NCBI GenBank assembly: GCA_003133425.1
Contig: PKXI01000345.1
Span: 13,563 to 41,670, forward strand
Source of the DNA: Acidobacteriaceae bacterium
GTDB taxonomy: Bacteria > Acidobacteriota > Terriglobia > Terriglobales > Acidobacteriaceae
Direction: 5' to 3'
DNA: 28,108 bases
Part shown: in pieces, positions 1 to 7,922 of the stretch
How the letters are laid out: every line of letters starts with the position of its first letter
How positions within the stretch are numbered: position 1 is the stretch's first letter
Made by a program: the position numbers and the translations under genes
Notes under the pieces: generated by a model
Databases searched by the model: none
Told to the model about the DNA's origin: nothing
What the model saw: the letters and a program-made list of their open reading frames with translations, nothing else

Positions 1-89
1 TTATTTGCCGGATCTATAAATAACGATAAAAGCCAAAAAGCCGGGTGCCCCACCTTCTCTTGCTTCTTCTTGTCCTAACCACGAGCTTT

Positions 90-144
90 GGGTGCCCCAT
101 CCTTCGCGCATTTTGCGAAGGGTGGGATAGCACGAACCTCGACC
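90..144 (+). repeat. Palindromic repeat element, copy 1
   Basis: It begins with GGGTGCCCCA. It contains a 12-bp stem (96-107 with 115-126, one G-U pair) around a 7-nt loop, and ends with a flank reading GATAGCACGAACCTCGACC. The copy at 577-626 has the same head and a closely similar tail but a different stem sequence. This suggests that the fold and the flanks are conserved rather than the stem itself. I recall similar GTGCCCCA hairpins scattered in acidobacterial genomes, but cannot verify that here. Confidence 0.7.
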
Positions 145-576
145 AGTTTCTGTTCGGACGCCGATCTCAACTGATGCATAATCCGCCGAGTCACTCTTCG
201 AGGTCTGATCGGTACCCGAAAGTCTTGCATTAACCGAAACCTGGCTTCTGAAAGCTGGTTTGATGCTAAACAACCGCATCAGGAACTGACCCCAGCCCGC
301 CGTTCCGGCCCTCAAGACCACGGCGCCCTCCACAGTCGGGAAAAACGCGGGAAAAACATGCATCTTCGGCGCAAAATGCGTGTTTTTTGCACGTTTTAGG
401 CCTGTTTTACGACGTTTTCGGGTAGTTCTGGACAACCCTTCCTCAACTTTCGGTACTTTGTGAGCAGCCAGTTTGCCGATTTGGGTCGCTTGAAAGGTTA
501 AGTGCTCGAAGAAATACAACCCTATAAGCAAACCTTTAACGTTAATGTAGAACCATCTGAGCAAACCTTTCAGGCC

Positions 577-626
577 GGGTGCCCCAGGTCTCGAGTTTGA
601 GACCTGGGATAGCGAGAACCTCAACC
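577..626 (+). repeat. Palindromic repeat element, copy 2
   Basis: It has the head GGGTGCCCCA, a perfect 10-bp stem (583-592 with 599-608) around a 6-nt loop, and a tail reading GATAGCGAGAACCTCAACC that matches the tail of copy 1 closely. The element ends 28 nt past the stop of the minus-strand protease gene, so it could also act as its 3' end. There is no T-run, so it is not a typical intrinsic terminator. Confidence 0.7.
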
Positions 627-653
627 TCCCTGACAGTGATCAAAAGCCGTACG

Positions 654-1541
654 CTAGTTTTTTCTGACCCGCGGGTTCAGAACGACGAAGCCATCGCGAT
701 TGTTTACATACAGCGTTTGGAAGAGCGTCGTTGGCAGCAATCCATCGCCGATCTGTTCCGTAGGTTCGATCACGGACAGGACCGCATCGATATTGTGGAA
801 CTCCTGCGAGCCCACCGTCAGCCTCTGAACTCGGCCTTTCGGCAAACTGACGTTTCCGGTGCTGGTAATTTCCTGCACACTCCCCAAGGCCGGAACGTCG
901 AGCGCTTGAGAGCCTTTGCGGATTAACACAAGCAAGCTGGCCCCCGAATCGAGCAGCAAATGCAACGTGGCGCGGCGAAGCGATTGCCCTTCCGATGCCA
1001 CAATCATCCGGTTCGCGACCGCTTCTATTTTCACTCGATCTCCCTCCAGGGCATCCTGGATCTCGTTGGCGGCTTCAATGCGCACAACATGGCGCCGATA
1101 ATCGAGGAGATAGTTGAAATGAGACAGGAAATCCTGTCCCAAGATACCCTGAATGTGAGAGTCCAACCGGCGCAACCGGGCGAGGTCCTGCACCAGAACC
1201 GGAAGATTATGCACCTGTGCGGAGCCCGCTGAAAGAATCGCCACCGAGCTCACAGTCAGGCTCTGAACTCCTGCAAGCGTGCTTTGCTCAATATGTCTCA
1301 GATTGACCAGGGAGAGCCGGGTCGCAAGAGTTGAATCCACAATTGTGGTATCTGCCCCGGTGTCGAGGACAAAGTCGAAAGGCCTGTTTGCGCCGGACGT
1401 CAGGGTGATGACAATCAGGTCTCCATTAACCAGCCGGAACGGAATCTCCGATTGCGATTGCGCTTGCCGGCAAATCCCGGTGATGATGGAAATGACAACA
1501 GCGAGCCTGATCGCGACAGCTTTAGAGGATAGGTGTCTCAT
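654..1541 (-). CDS. Secreted retropepsin-like aspartyl protease, two domains
   Basis: A 295-residue protein with an N-terminal hydrophobic stretch (about residues 8-24) followed by AQSQ, consistent with Sec export. It carries two retropepsin-type active-site motifs: FVLDTGADTTIVD with Asp60, and LLLDSGASLLVL with Asp198. Each is followed by the beta-rich pattern typical of the family, including GILGQDFL (about 132-139) after the first. Two half-domains in one chain would let it form a pepsin-like active site without dimerising; that is an inference. Predicted role: a periplasmic or extracellular peptidase or peptide-binding protein of unknown substrate. The ATG start is preceded by GGAAG six bases upstream. 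It is transcribed divergently from the winged-helix/propeller gene, with 106 bp between them. Confidence 0.8.
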   Translation of the reverse strand: MRHLSSKAVAIRLAVVISIITGICRQAQSQSEIPFRLVNGDLIVITLTSGANRPFDFVLDTGADTTIVDSTLATRLSLVNLRHIEQSTLAGVQSLTVSSVAILSAGSAQVHNLPVLVQDLARLRRLDSHIQGILGQDFLSHFNYLLDYRRHVVRIEAANEIQDALEGDRVKIEAVANRMIVASEGQSLRRATLHLLLDSGASLLVLIRKGSQALDVPALGSVQEITSTGNVSLPKGRVQRLTVGSQEFHNIDAVLSVIEPTEQIGDGLLPTTLFQTLYVNNRDGFVVLNPRVRKN

Positions 1542-1647
1542 TGAACACTTCCGATTTCAATGAGCATGTTAGGCGCACGAGGTCTCCGCTGTACTCATGG
1601 CGCTCTGATGTTTTTCTCAGCCTCTCAAATGAAAAACTGAGGTTTTA

Positions 1648-3843
1648 ATGCCCCACAGCTATCGCTTCGACGATGTCGAGATCGACCTTCAAAGCTTTCG
1701 CTTGTTCAAGGCGGGGAAAGTCGTGCCGGTTGAGCCTAAGGCTCTGAATTTATTGATTTTCTTGGTGGAGCGCCCCGGCCAACTGGTCCCCAGGCGGGAT
1801 ATTATCGATGCGGTTTGGAAAGAAGCCTTTGTCACCGACCATGTGTTGAACCGCATCATCGGCCAGCTGCGCAAGGGCCTCGGCGACGACCGAAAAGAGC
1901 ACCGCTATATCGAGACTGTCCCCACCCTCGGCTATCGGTTCATCGCCCCAGTTGAAGTTGATTCTGAGGCGCCGGGGGGCCATGCTGCTATCGGCTCCGA
2001 AACATCGGTCGCTCAACAAGATCGACCACCCTCCAAGGCACCGTCCCTGGCTTGGAGGGTCTGGGATGCGAGATGGTTTAAAGTCACCGTCCATAGCGTC
2101 GCCGCCCTGGCCTTCGGATTGATCATTCTTTATGCGTTGATTCTGCGACGGTCGCACTTCGAGTACTTTCGGGCAGGGTATGCGACCCAGATTACCAATT
2201 TTCAGGGTCTATCCAATTACCCGGCATTCTCCCCCGACGATACCGCGATGGCATATTCCAGGGACACCGGCAAAGGGTTTGAGATCTTTGTCAGGCAACT
2301 GACGCAGGAAGGCGGGGAGATCCAGATAACCTCGGATGGTGGACAAAACATAGAATCTGCGTGGTCGCCCGATGGCAAACTTATTGCCTATTACTCCTAC
2401 TCCCGCGGAGGAATATGGCTTGTCCCCCCGTTTGGCGGCCCCGCCCGCCAACTCACAAACTTCGGTTCCCACCCGGCCTGGTCCCCCAATGGTCAATGGA
2501 TAGTCTTTCAGTCAAACCCGATCAGCAACCTCAGTTTCGAAGGCTCCGGTTTCGGCCGGGGGTCTCGTCTCTGGATCATCCATCCGGACGGAACCGGGGC
2601 AACGCAGATTACCAGGCCAGGTGCACCTGCAGGCGGCCATGGTGACCCTTCCTGGTCCCCGGACGGTAAGCACATTGTCTTTGCAGTGGACGACGAGCCG
2701 CATGCGGCTTTGTGGTCCATCATGCCTGATGGCAATGGGCTCGTCAGCCTGTCGCCGGCCAACAGGCTTCAATTTATCCCCCACGACCCCGCTTATTCAC
2801 CGGATGGGAAGAGTGTTCTATTCGGAGAATTCCAGGGATTATGGCAGATTCGCGTTTCCCCGGAAACCTCCGCCCCGCTTGGGCTGCCCGTCCAGATCAC
2901 CAACTCCGCTGGAGTCGTCATCAAGGATCTTGCGTTCTCAAGAGACGGCAAAAAGCTGTTGTACGCGGCAGAGATAAAGACCAGCAGCCTGCAGTCACTG
3001 GCCGTCTCACCGTCGGGTCAGCCGGCTGGCTCGCCAATTGAGCTGCGGTCTGCCAGGGGCTGCTCAACGAGTCTTCCCCAATTTTCGCCGGACGGCAAAC
3101 GCGTCGCCTTCTTCGATTGGTGTGCGGGATCTCCAGGCGCAGTCTGGCTCATGGATGCCAATGGCACGCATGCCCGGCAGTTGACGTCGATTCCAGCAGC
3201 CTATTGCGCGCCATCCTGGTACCCGGACGGCCGACACATCCTTTACTTGTTCGCTCATGACGGCCAAACAAAGCTATTCTCCGTTGATGTCGAAACCCGG
3301 CAAGAACAACTCGTTGCAGATTTACACCAGGACATCGACAGAGTCGCGATCTCGCCCGATGGCAAACAGGTTGTATTCGATTCCAAAAGCGGCAACATCT
3401 GGAATATCTGGCATCTGGACCTGGCAACCAGCAAGACCAGGCAGATCACCTTCGAGCGCGACTCACTTGCATACCCTCTCTGGTCTCCCGACGGAAAATT
3501 CCTGTCCGCGGATTTCCAAAAGGGTGAGGACACCAACATTGCCGTCTTTCCAGCCAGCGGCGGTCCCATTACCCAGCTCACTTCTGACAGGGGAGACGAT
3601 TGGACTGGGGGCTGGTCGCCCGATGGAGACAAGATCTTCTTTGCGAGGCGGCCCTCAAACGGGTTCTGGGATGTCTGGTCGGTCTCGCGTTCAACCAAGG
3701 TCGAACAGCAAATCACTCATTACACAAAGGTCAATGCATCTGTCTACGCTCCCGTCATCTCTCCACGAGCCGATCAAATCGTGTACGAGTACAACGAGAT
3801 CAACGGTAATATATGGATGCTCGACCTCGACCAGCCAAAATAG
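1648..3843 (+). CDS. Winged-helix regulator with TM segment and PD40 propeller
   Basis: A 731-residue protein. Residues 1-105 form an OmpR/CadC-type winged-helix DNA-binding domain, containing RDIIDAVWKEAFVTDHVLNR and ending with the typical GYRFIAPVE. A linker leads to one membrane helix at about 147-167. The remainder carries about twelve TolB-like PD40 repeats with cores such as AWSPDGKLIAYYS, PSWSPDGKHIVFAVD and PQFSPDGKRVAFFDW. The topology is therefore DNA-binding in the cytoplasm, one membrane crossing, and a periplasmic beta-propeller, a one-component membrane-bound regulator design like CadC. This architecture is frequent in Acidobacteriota. The propeller probably senses a ligand or protein; the target genes are unknown. 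The ATG follows CTGAGG at about 6 nt. No phosphoacceptor domain is present. Confidence 0.88.
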   Translation: MPHSYRFDDVEIDLQSFRLFKAGKVVPVEPKALNLLIFLVERPGQLVPRRDIIDAVWKEAFVTDHVLNRIIGQLRKGLGDDRKEHRYIETVPTLGYRFIAPVEVDSEAPGGHAAIGSETSVAQQDRPPSKAPSLAWRVWDARWFKVTVHSVAALAFGLIILYALILRRSHFEYFRAGYATQITNFQGLSNYPAFSPDDTAMAYSRDTGKGFEIFVRQLTQEGGEIQITSDGGQNIESAWSPDGKLIAYYSYSRGGIWLVPPFGGPARQLTNFGSHPAWSPNGQWIVFQSNPISNLSFEGSGFGRGSRLWIIHPDGTGATQITRPGAPAGGHGDPSWSPDGKHIVFAVDDEPHAALWSIMPDGNGLVSLSPANRLQFIPHDPAYSPDGKSVLFGEFQGLWQIRVSPETSAPLGLPVQITNSAGVVIKDLAFSRDGKKLLYAAEIKTSSLQSLAVSPSGQPAGSPIELRSARGCSTSLPQFSPDGKRVAFFDWCAGSPGAVWLMDANGTHARQLTSIPAAYCAPSWYPDGRHILYLFAHDGQTKLFSVDVETRQEQLVADLHQDIDRVAISPDGKQVVFDSKSGNIWNIWHLDLATSKTRQITFERDSLAYPLWSPDGKFLSADFQKGEDTNIAVFPASGGPITQLTSDRGDDWTGGWSPDGDKIFFARRPSNGFWDVWSVSRSTKVEQQITHYTKVNASVYAPVISPRADQIVYEYNEINGNIWMLDLDQPK

Positions 3844-3908
3844 CACCGAACGTCGACACGGTGGAACTCTCCTATCCGGACGGGTTCAACTGGAGTATTG
3901 GCGAGTGT

Positions 3909-5252
3909 TCAAAACCGCTGCCAGAGCCTGGCTGCGGCTTCTCTGGCTTGGGCCATGATCGCAGCTTCGTCGATGCCGCGAAGCTCTCTATCCTGCATCA
4001 CGATGCGTCCGCCAATGATGGTCGTCCTCACAGAGCGCCCGGAGACACCGAAGAGCAGATGGCTGTTGATGTTCGCGGCGGTCAGAGGCGTCGGCGGATC
4101 GTAGTCCGCCACAATCACATCGGCACAAGCGCCGGGAACCAGCTTGCCCAATGTGCGGCCGAAGCAGGCACTGGCAATATCGGCATTCTGGCCAAAGAGC
4201 ATTGCCGGCGGCTCCGCCCAGGCCGCGCCCGGTTGCCCTGTCTGGTGTTTCGCAAGCAGGTTGGCCACCTTGAGCGACTCGAACATGTCGCACGTATAGC
4301 CATCGCTGCCCAGTCCCACTCGAACCCCGCGTTCAATCATCTTGAGCACAGGCGCGCAACCAACAGCGTTGCCCATATTTGACTCAGGATTGTGGATCAC
4401 ATTGGTTTGGCTGCTATGCAGCAAGCCAATCTCGCGATCGTCCACATGAACGCAGTGAGCGGCAATTGTCTTCTTGCCCAGGATGCCCCAGTCGTGGAAT
4501 CGTTCGACGACGCGCTTGCCATGCTCGCGCTGGCACTGCGCCACATCTGACGCCGCCTCCGCGACATGCACGTGGAAACCTGCATCGAACTCTGCCGCCG
4601 TGCGCGTACAGCGGACCAGAGTCTCATCGCTCAATGTGAAGGATGCGTGCAGGCCGAAGAGTCCACGCACCATGCTGTCAGCAGATTGTTTGCAATCCTC
4701 AAGGAAGGCACAGTTTTCGTCGATGCTCTGGTTCGCGACCTCGGCGCCGTCGCGATCCGTGACCTCGTAGCAGAGGCAACTGCGCAGTCCTGTCAGGCGC
4801 GCAGCATCAGCGATGCGGAACAAGCTGCCGGAGACCGCACCGGGACTGGAGTGATGATCGAAGATGGTGGTGGTGCCATTTCTGATGCAGTCAATCATTG
4901 CCACCACGGCGCTCAGGTACACATCTTCGAGAGTCAGAACTTTATCCAGCCGCCACCAGAGCCGCTCAAGAATCTCAACAAAGTTACCCGGCGCTTCGTC
5001 TTTCAGCGCCATTCCACGAGCAAACGTGCTGTAGAGATGCATATGTGTATTGATGAGGCCGGGCATGATGAGCCCGCCCATGGCATCGACGAATCTCTCG
5101 GCGGGATAGGCCTGAAGCAACGCGCCGGTCGTGCCGATCTCAATGATCTGGCCATCGCGAATGGCGATGCAACCGTCTTCGGCCAGCGGCAGAGCCTTGT
5201 CGTGGGTGATGAGGCGGCCGTTGCCAACCAGCAGGATTGCGGACTTCTGCAT
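3909..5252 (-). CDS. ssnA: SsnA-type aminohydrolase (amidohydrolase superfamily)
   Basis: A metal-dependent hydrolase of the amidohydrolase superfamily, predicted to deaminate or open an N-heterocyclic ring. The 447-residue length from this ATG matches E. coli SsnA (about 440). The metal-site pattern is complete: H70-x-H72 in INTHMHL, a His in FHVHVAEA, a His in IAAHCVH, and an Asp in GLGSDG. Segments such as LWWRLDKVL, IFDHHSSP and ADYDPPTPLTAANI match my recollection of SsnA rather than guanine deaminase or TrzA/AtzA. A TTG seven codons upstream (5273) is in frame, but the ATG gives the usual family N-terminus (ILLVGNGRLIT). It is divergent from the PreA-XdhD operon across an intergenic region with a CRP-like palindrome about 38 nt upstream of this start. 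It is convergent with the propeller regulator. In E. coli ssnA sits beside ygfK and xdhD, so linkage to an XdhD-like gene here supports the call. Confidence 0.85.
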   Translation of the reverse strand: MQKSAILLVGNGRLITHDKALPLAEDGCIAIRDGQIIEIGTTGALLQAYPAERFVDAMGGLIMPGLINTHMHLYSTFARGMALKDEAPGNFVEILERLWWRLDKVLTLEDVYLSAVVAMIDCIRNGTTTIFDHHSSPGAVSGSLFRIADAARLTGLRSCLCYEVTDRDGAEVANQSIDENCAFLEDCKQSADSMVRGLFGLHASFTLSDETLVRCTRTAAEFDAGFHVHVAEAASDVAQCQREHGKRVVERFHDWGILGKKTIAAHCVHVDDREIGLLHSSQTNVIHNPESNMGNAVGCAPVLKMIERGVRVGLGSDGYTCDMFESLKVANLLAKHQTGQPGAAWAEPPAMLFGQNADIASACFGRTLGKLVPGACADVIVADYDPPTPLTAANINSHLLFGVSGRSVRTTIIGGRIVMQDRELRGIDEAAIMAQAREAAARLWQRF

Positions 5253-5290
5253 TGTGCGATGGATTCTAGCCAAGTAAGGTACCTAAGTAT

Positions 5291-5306
5291 TGTGATTCAA
5301 ATCACA
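5291..5306. promoter_or_regulatory. Perfect CRP-type palindrome in divergent promoter region
   Basis: The sequence TGTGATTCAAATCACA matches the CRP consensus half-sites TGTGA and TCACA with a 6-bp spacer exactly. It sits 38 bp upstream of the ssnA ATG and 165 bp upstream of the PreA-like gene, so it could serve either or both promoters. FNR sites (TTGAT-N4-ATCAA) fit less well. The binding protein would be a CRP/FNR-family regulator encoded elsewhere; none lies in the window. Confidence 0.6.
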
Positions 5307-5471
5307 TTGTCCCCAGCACTTCCTGCGGGACAATCAATGAACGCGGCGGCCGCTTGTGGATTCGGCTGGAATCCGCCGCAAGAGCGCCCTGATCCAGGGC
5401 AAGAGTCAACTTTGATGGCGGGACGCCGGGGCCATCCACGGTGTTCGGAACCTCGGTTGAATGGAAGTGCG

Positions 5472-6557
5472 ATGGCGAATCTCCAAGTGCGCATATGCGG
5501 GTTGGAGTTCAGCAACCCGATTCTTCCTGCCGCCGGACCCCCTTCGAAAGATGGAGCCATGCTTCAAGCCGCCGCAAAAGGCGGCGCTGGCGGGCTGGTT
5601 ACCAAGACCATCTCAGTCAATCCGGCCGAGGTACCGCGCCCCTGCATGGCGGAGATCAAGGGCGGATTCCTGAATACAGAACTCTGGTCCGAGTTGCCGA
5701 AAGAACAATGGCTGGAGACGGAATATAAGCTGGCCCGCTCCACAGGGCTGCCGGTGATCGTGGGGCTCGGATACTCCGCCGATCAGATTCGCGAGCTGGC
5801 GCCGCTGGTCAAGCCTTATGCGGATGCACTTGAGCTTTCGACGCACTACGTTGGCAACGATATTTCTCCCATTGTGAACGCGCTCAAAGCCGCCAAGGAT
5901 TCTGTGGATGTCCCGGTGTTCATGAAGCTGAGCCCGCACCCCAATATTCAGGAGATCGCAATCGCACTCGAACATGCCGGGGCCGATGGCCTGGTGATGA
6001 TCAACTCGTTCGGGCCTTGCCTCAGCATCGATCTCGAGACGGGCCTGCCGCTGATGGGCAGCAGGGACGGCTTCGGGTGGCTATCAGGTGCAGCAATCAA
6101 GCCGCTGGCGTTGCGCTGTGTGTATCAGGCGGCGCGTGTGGTGCAGATTCCCATCTTCGGTGTCGGCGGCGTTGTGAACGGTCGCGATGCCGCAGAAATG
6201 TTCATGGCCGGAGCCTCCGCGGTCCAGGTCTGCACTGAGGCCATCCTGCGCGGTCCCACAGTCTACGGAAAAATCGCAAAGGAGCTGAACGCGTTTCTCG
6301 ATGGACACGGCTATTCATCGGTGGAGGAGATCAGGGGACTCACCATTCGCAAAATGGCGGAGCGAGGCGCACCCAGGGCCGGTCACTCCCCCAACGTGGA
6401 CATGGAGCGCTGTTCCCTCTGCGGCCAATGCGAGATCAGTTGTCCGTATGGTGCGATCTCAATCGACGATGAACTGCACATTGATGAAGACAAGTGCTTC
6501 GTCTGCGGCTTGTGCGTCAGCCGCTGCAAGCGGGGCGCGTTGAGCATGACGTTGTAG
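5472..6557 (+). CDS. PreA/DHOD-like flavoprotein with two 4Fe-4S motifs
   Basis: A 361-residue protein. Residues 1-300 are a dihydroorotate dehydrogenase/PreA-type TIM barrel (NPILPAAGPPSKDG at the N-terminus, GGVVNGRDAAEMFMAGA and VQVCTEAI near the FMN phosphate site). Residues 314-352 carry two ferredoxin motifs: C314-x2-C317-x2-C320-x3-C324-P, and C342, C345, C348, C352. It resembles the pyrimidine-binding half (PreA) of bacterial dihydropyrimidine dehydrogenase, but no PreT partner lies nearby. The active-site loop that reads NxSCPH in PreA and DPD is STHYVG here (123-128), so the catalytic Cys is missing and the substrate is probably not uracil. The reading frame stays open far upstream through ssnA, but this ATG gives the family N-terminus and follows GGAAG. 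It is first in a six-gene operon. The DHOD-like part of YgfK is its likely functional counterpart. Confidence 0.8.
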   Translation: MANLQVRICGLEFSNPILPAAGPPSKDGAMLQAAAKGGAGGLVTKTISVNPAEVPRPCMAEIKGGFLNTELWSELPKEQWLETEYKLARSTGLPVIVGLGYSADQIRELAPLVKPYADALELSTHYVGNDISPIVNALKAAKDSVDVPVFMKLSPHPNIQEIAIALEHAGADGLVMINSFGPCLSIDLETGLPLMGSRDGFGWLSGAAIKPLALRCVYQAARVVQIPIFGVGGVVNGRDAAEMFMAGASAVQVCTEAILRGPTVYGKIAKELNAFLDGHGYSSVEEIRGLTIRKMAERGAPRAGHSPNVDMERCSLCGQCEISCPYGAISIDDELHIDEDKCFVCGLCVSRCKRGALSMTL

Positions 6558-6603
6558 TTAGCTGTGCCGCCTCAAGAACGGGCCGGCAACGGAGTTGGAA
6601 GAG

Positions 6604-7863
6604 ATGAGCAATGTCACCGGGCTTCGATGCGTTCACTGCGCAAGAACTTACAGCGCAGAAGACGTGGAGTACTTCTGCCCCGTCTGCGGATACAACGACG
6701 GCATTCTCGATGTGCTCTACGACTACGAATCCGTGAAGCGGGAGTTAAACGCCGCTGGATTGGCTGAGAACAGTGATCTTTCCATTTGGCGGTATCTGCC
6801 TCTGCTGCCTGTGAACGATCGGACGTTGATTCCCCATCTGCAGGTTGGCTGGACACCGCTGTATGACGCTCCGAGATTGGCAAACGAACTGGGTGTAGCG
6901 CGGTGCTGGGTCAAGGACGAGGGCCGCAACCCAACTGCCTCGTTCAAGGATCGTGCCAGTGCGATGGGCGTCGTGAAGGCATTGGAGAAGAAAGCCACAC
7001 GCATCACCTGCGCCTCCACCGGCAATGCCGCATCTTCTCTCGCCGGGTTCTCCGCCGCGGCAGGAATCGCAGCCACCATCTTCGTTCCAGCGCGCGCGCC
7101 AGAAGCAAAAGTGGCGCAATTACTCGTCTTCGGAGCGCAGGTATTTTCCGTGCAAGGCACCTACGACCAGGCATGGGAGCTGTGTATGCAGGCCAGCGCG
7201 GAGTTCGGCTGGTACAACCGCAACTGCGCCATCAATCCCTACCTGATTGAAGGCAAAAAGACTGTTTCGCTTGAACTCGCTGAGCAGTTCATGCGACTCA
7301 CGCCTGGAAGTTTCCCAGACTGGGTTGTGGTGAGTGTTGGGGACGGCTGCACAATTGGTGGAGTGTGGAAGGGCCTGCGAGAGATGCATATCCTCGGCCT
7401 CATTCCCCGCCTGCCACGCATACTTGGCGTTCAGGCCGATGGATGCAAGCCGTTCCTGACAGCCTGGAGAGACAAGAGTAATCTCGTCCCCTGCGACGCC
7501 AATACTCTCGCGGATTCCATTGCGGTCGGACATCCGCGCAACTTCAGCAAGGGCATGAGCGCAGTCACCGAGTCAGGCGGCGCATTTATTTCAGTCACCG
7601 ACGATGAGATTCTTCAATCCATTCCAATGCTGGCGCAAAAGGCCGGTGTTTTCGGTGAGCCGGCGGGCGTAGCAGGCGTTGCTGGTGTGCGGCGAGCGGT
7701 CGACTCAGGTGTGATCCATCGCTCAGAAAGCGTCGCAATCGTGATGACCGGCAATGGACTGAAAGATATTCAAAGCGCAATTCGCGCGGCGGGCAGCACG
7801 ACTCAAGTGCGGCCCGACATGGAAGAAATTCGCAAAGCGGTAGGAGTTACAGGACCGGCTTGA
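6604..7863 (+). CDS. Threonine synthase-like PLP enzyme with zinc ribbon
   Basis: A 419-residue fold-type-II PLP enzyme. The N-terminus has a zinc ribbon (C9, C12, C25, C28), as in class-II threonine synthases. The PLP lysine is K115 in NPTASFKDRAS, and the phosphate-binding loop is STGNAASS (138-145). The glycine-rich segment VGDGCTIGGVWKG and the late GVFGEPAGVAGVAG also match threonine synthase. Real threonine synthase acts on O-phosphohomoserine, but this gene lies in a catabolic operon with an XdhD-like hydroxylase and no threonine pathway genes. I therefore think it is a paralogue used as a lyase or deaminase, perhaps on a diamino or hydroxy amino acid. The ATG at 6604 was preferred to the TTG at 6595 because GGAG lies 9 nt before it. 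The gap from the PreA-like gene is 46 nt. Confidence 0.8.
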   Translation: MSNVTGLRCVHCARTYSAEDVEYFCPVCGYNDGILDVLYDYESVKRELNAAGLAENSDLSIWRYLPLLPVNDRTLIPHLQVGWTPLYDAPRLANELGVARCWVKDEGRNPTASFKDRASAMGVVKALEKKATRITCASTGNAASSLAGFSAAAGIAATIFVPARAPEAKVAQLLVFGAQVFSVQGTYDQAWELCMQASAEFGWYNRNCAINPYLIEGKKTVSLELAEQFMRLTPGSFPDWVVVSVGDGCTIGGVWKGLREMHILGLIPRLPRILGVQADGCKPFLTAWRDKSNLVPCDANTLADSIAVGHPRNFSKGMSAVTESGGAFISVTDDEILQSIPMLAQKAGVFGEPAGVAGVAGVRRAVDSGVIHRSESVAIVMTGNGLKDIQSAIRAAGSTTQVRPDMEEIRKAVGVTGPA

Positions 7864-7922
7864 TGCAGCACAGATTGATGCAGCAGAGTTATCAAGAGAA
7901 ATGAAAGTGAGAAAAGTTCAAG

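Larger units (their letters stand above)
1..653. other. Non-coding region with short palindromic repeats
   Basis: I see no convincing gene here. The motif GGGTGCCCCA occurs three times, at 43-52, 90-99 and 577-586. The second and third copies start stem-loop elements, listed separately. The first copy has no matching hairpin and looks like a partial element placed 47 nt before the second copy. A minus-strand reading frame is open across 1-624, but it would start at TTG, runs straight through the repeats, and its translation resembles no family I know. The rest of the segment has no recognisable RNA or promoter. Confidence 0.6.

Noticed and set aside
1..624. Minus-strand open frame of 207 codons
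   Set aside because: It starts at TTG, runs through three palindromic repeats, and its translation looks like no protein family.
3844..3863. Hairpin after the propeller regulator as a terminator
   Set aside because: A 5-bp stem with a 10-nt loop and no T-run is too weak to call.
4566..5471. Long upstream extension of the PreA-like gene, antisense to ssnA
   Set aside because: The frame is open by chance opposite a well-supported ssnA. The PreA family N-terminus begins at 5472, and the upstream translation has no PreA character. I do not treat it as a fusion.
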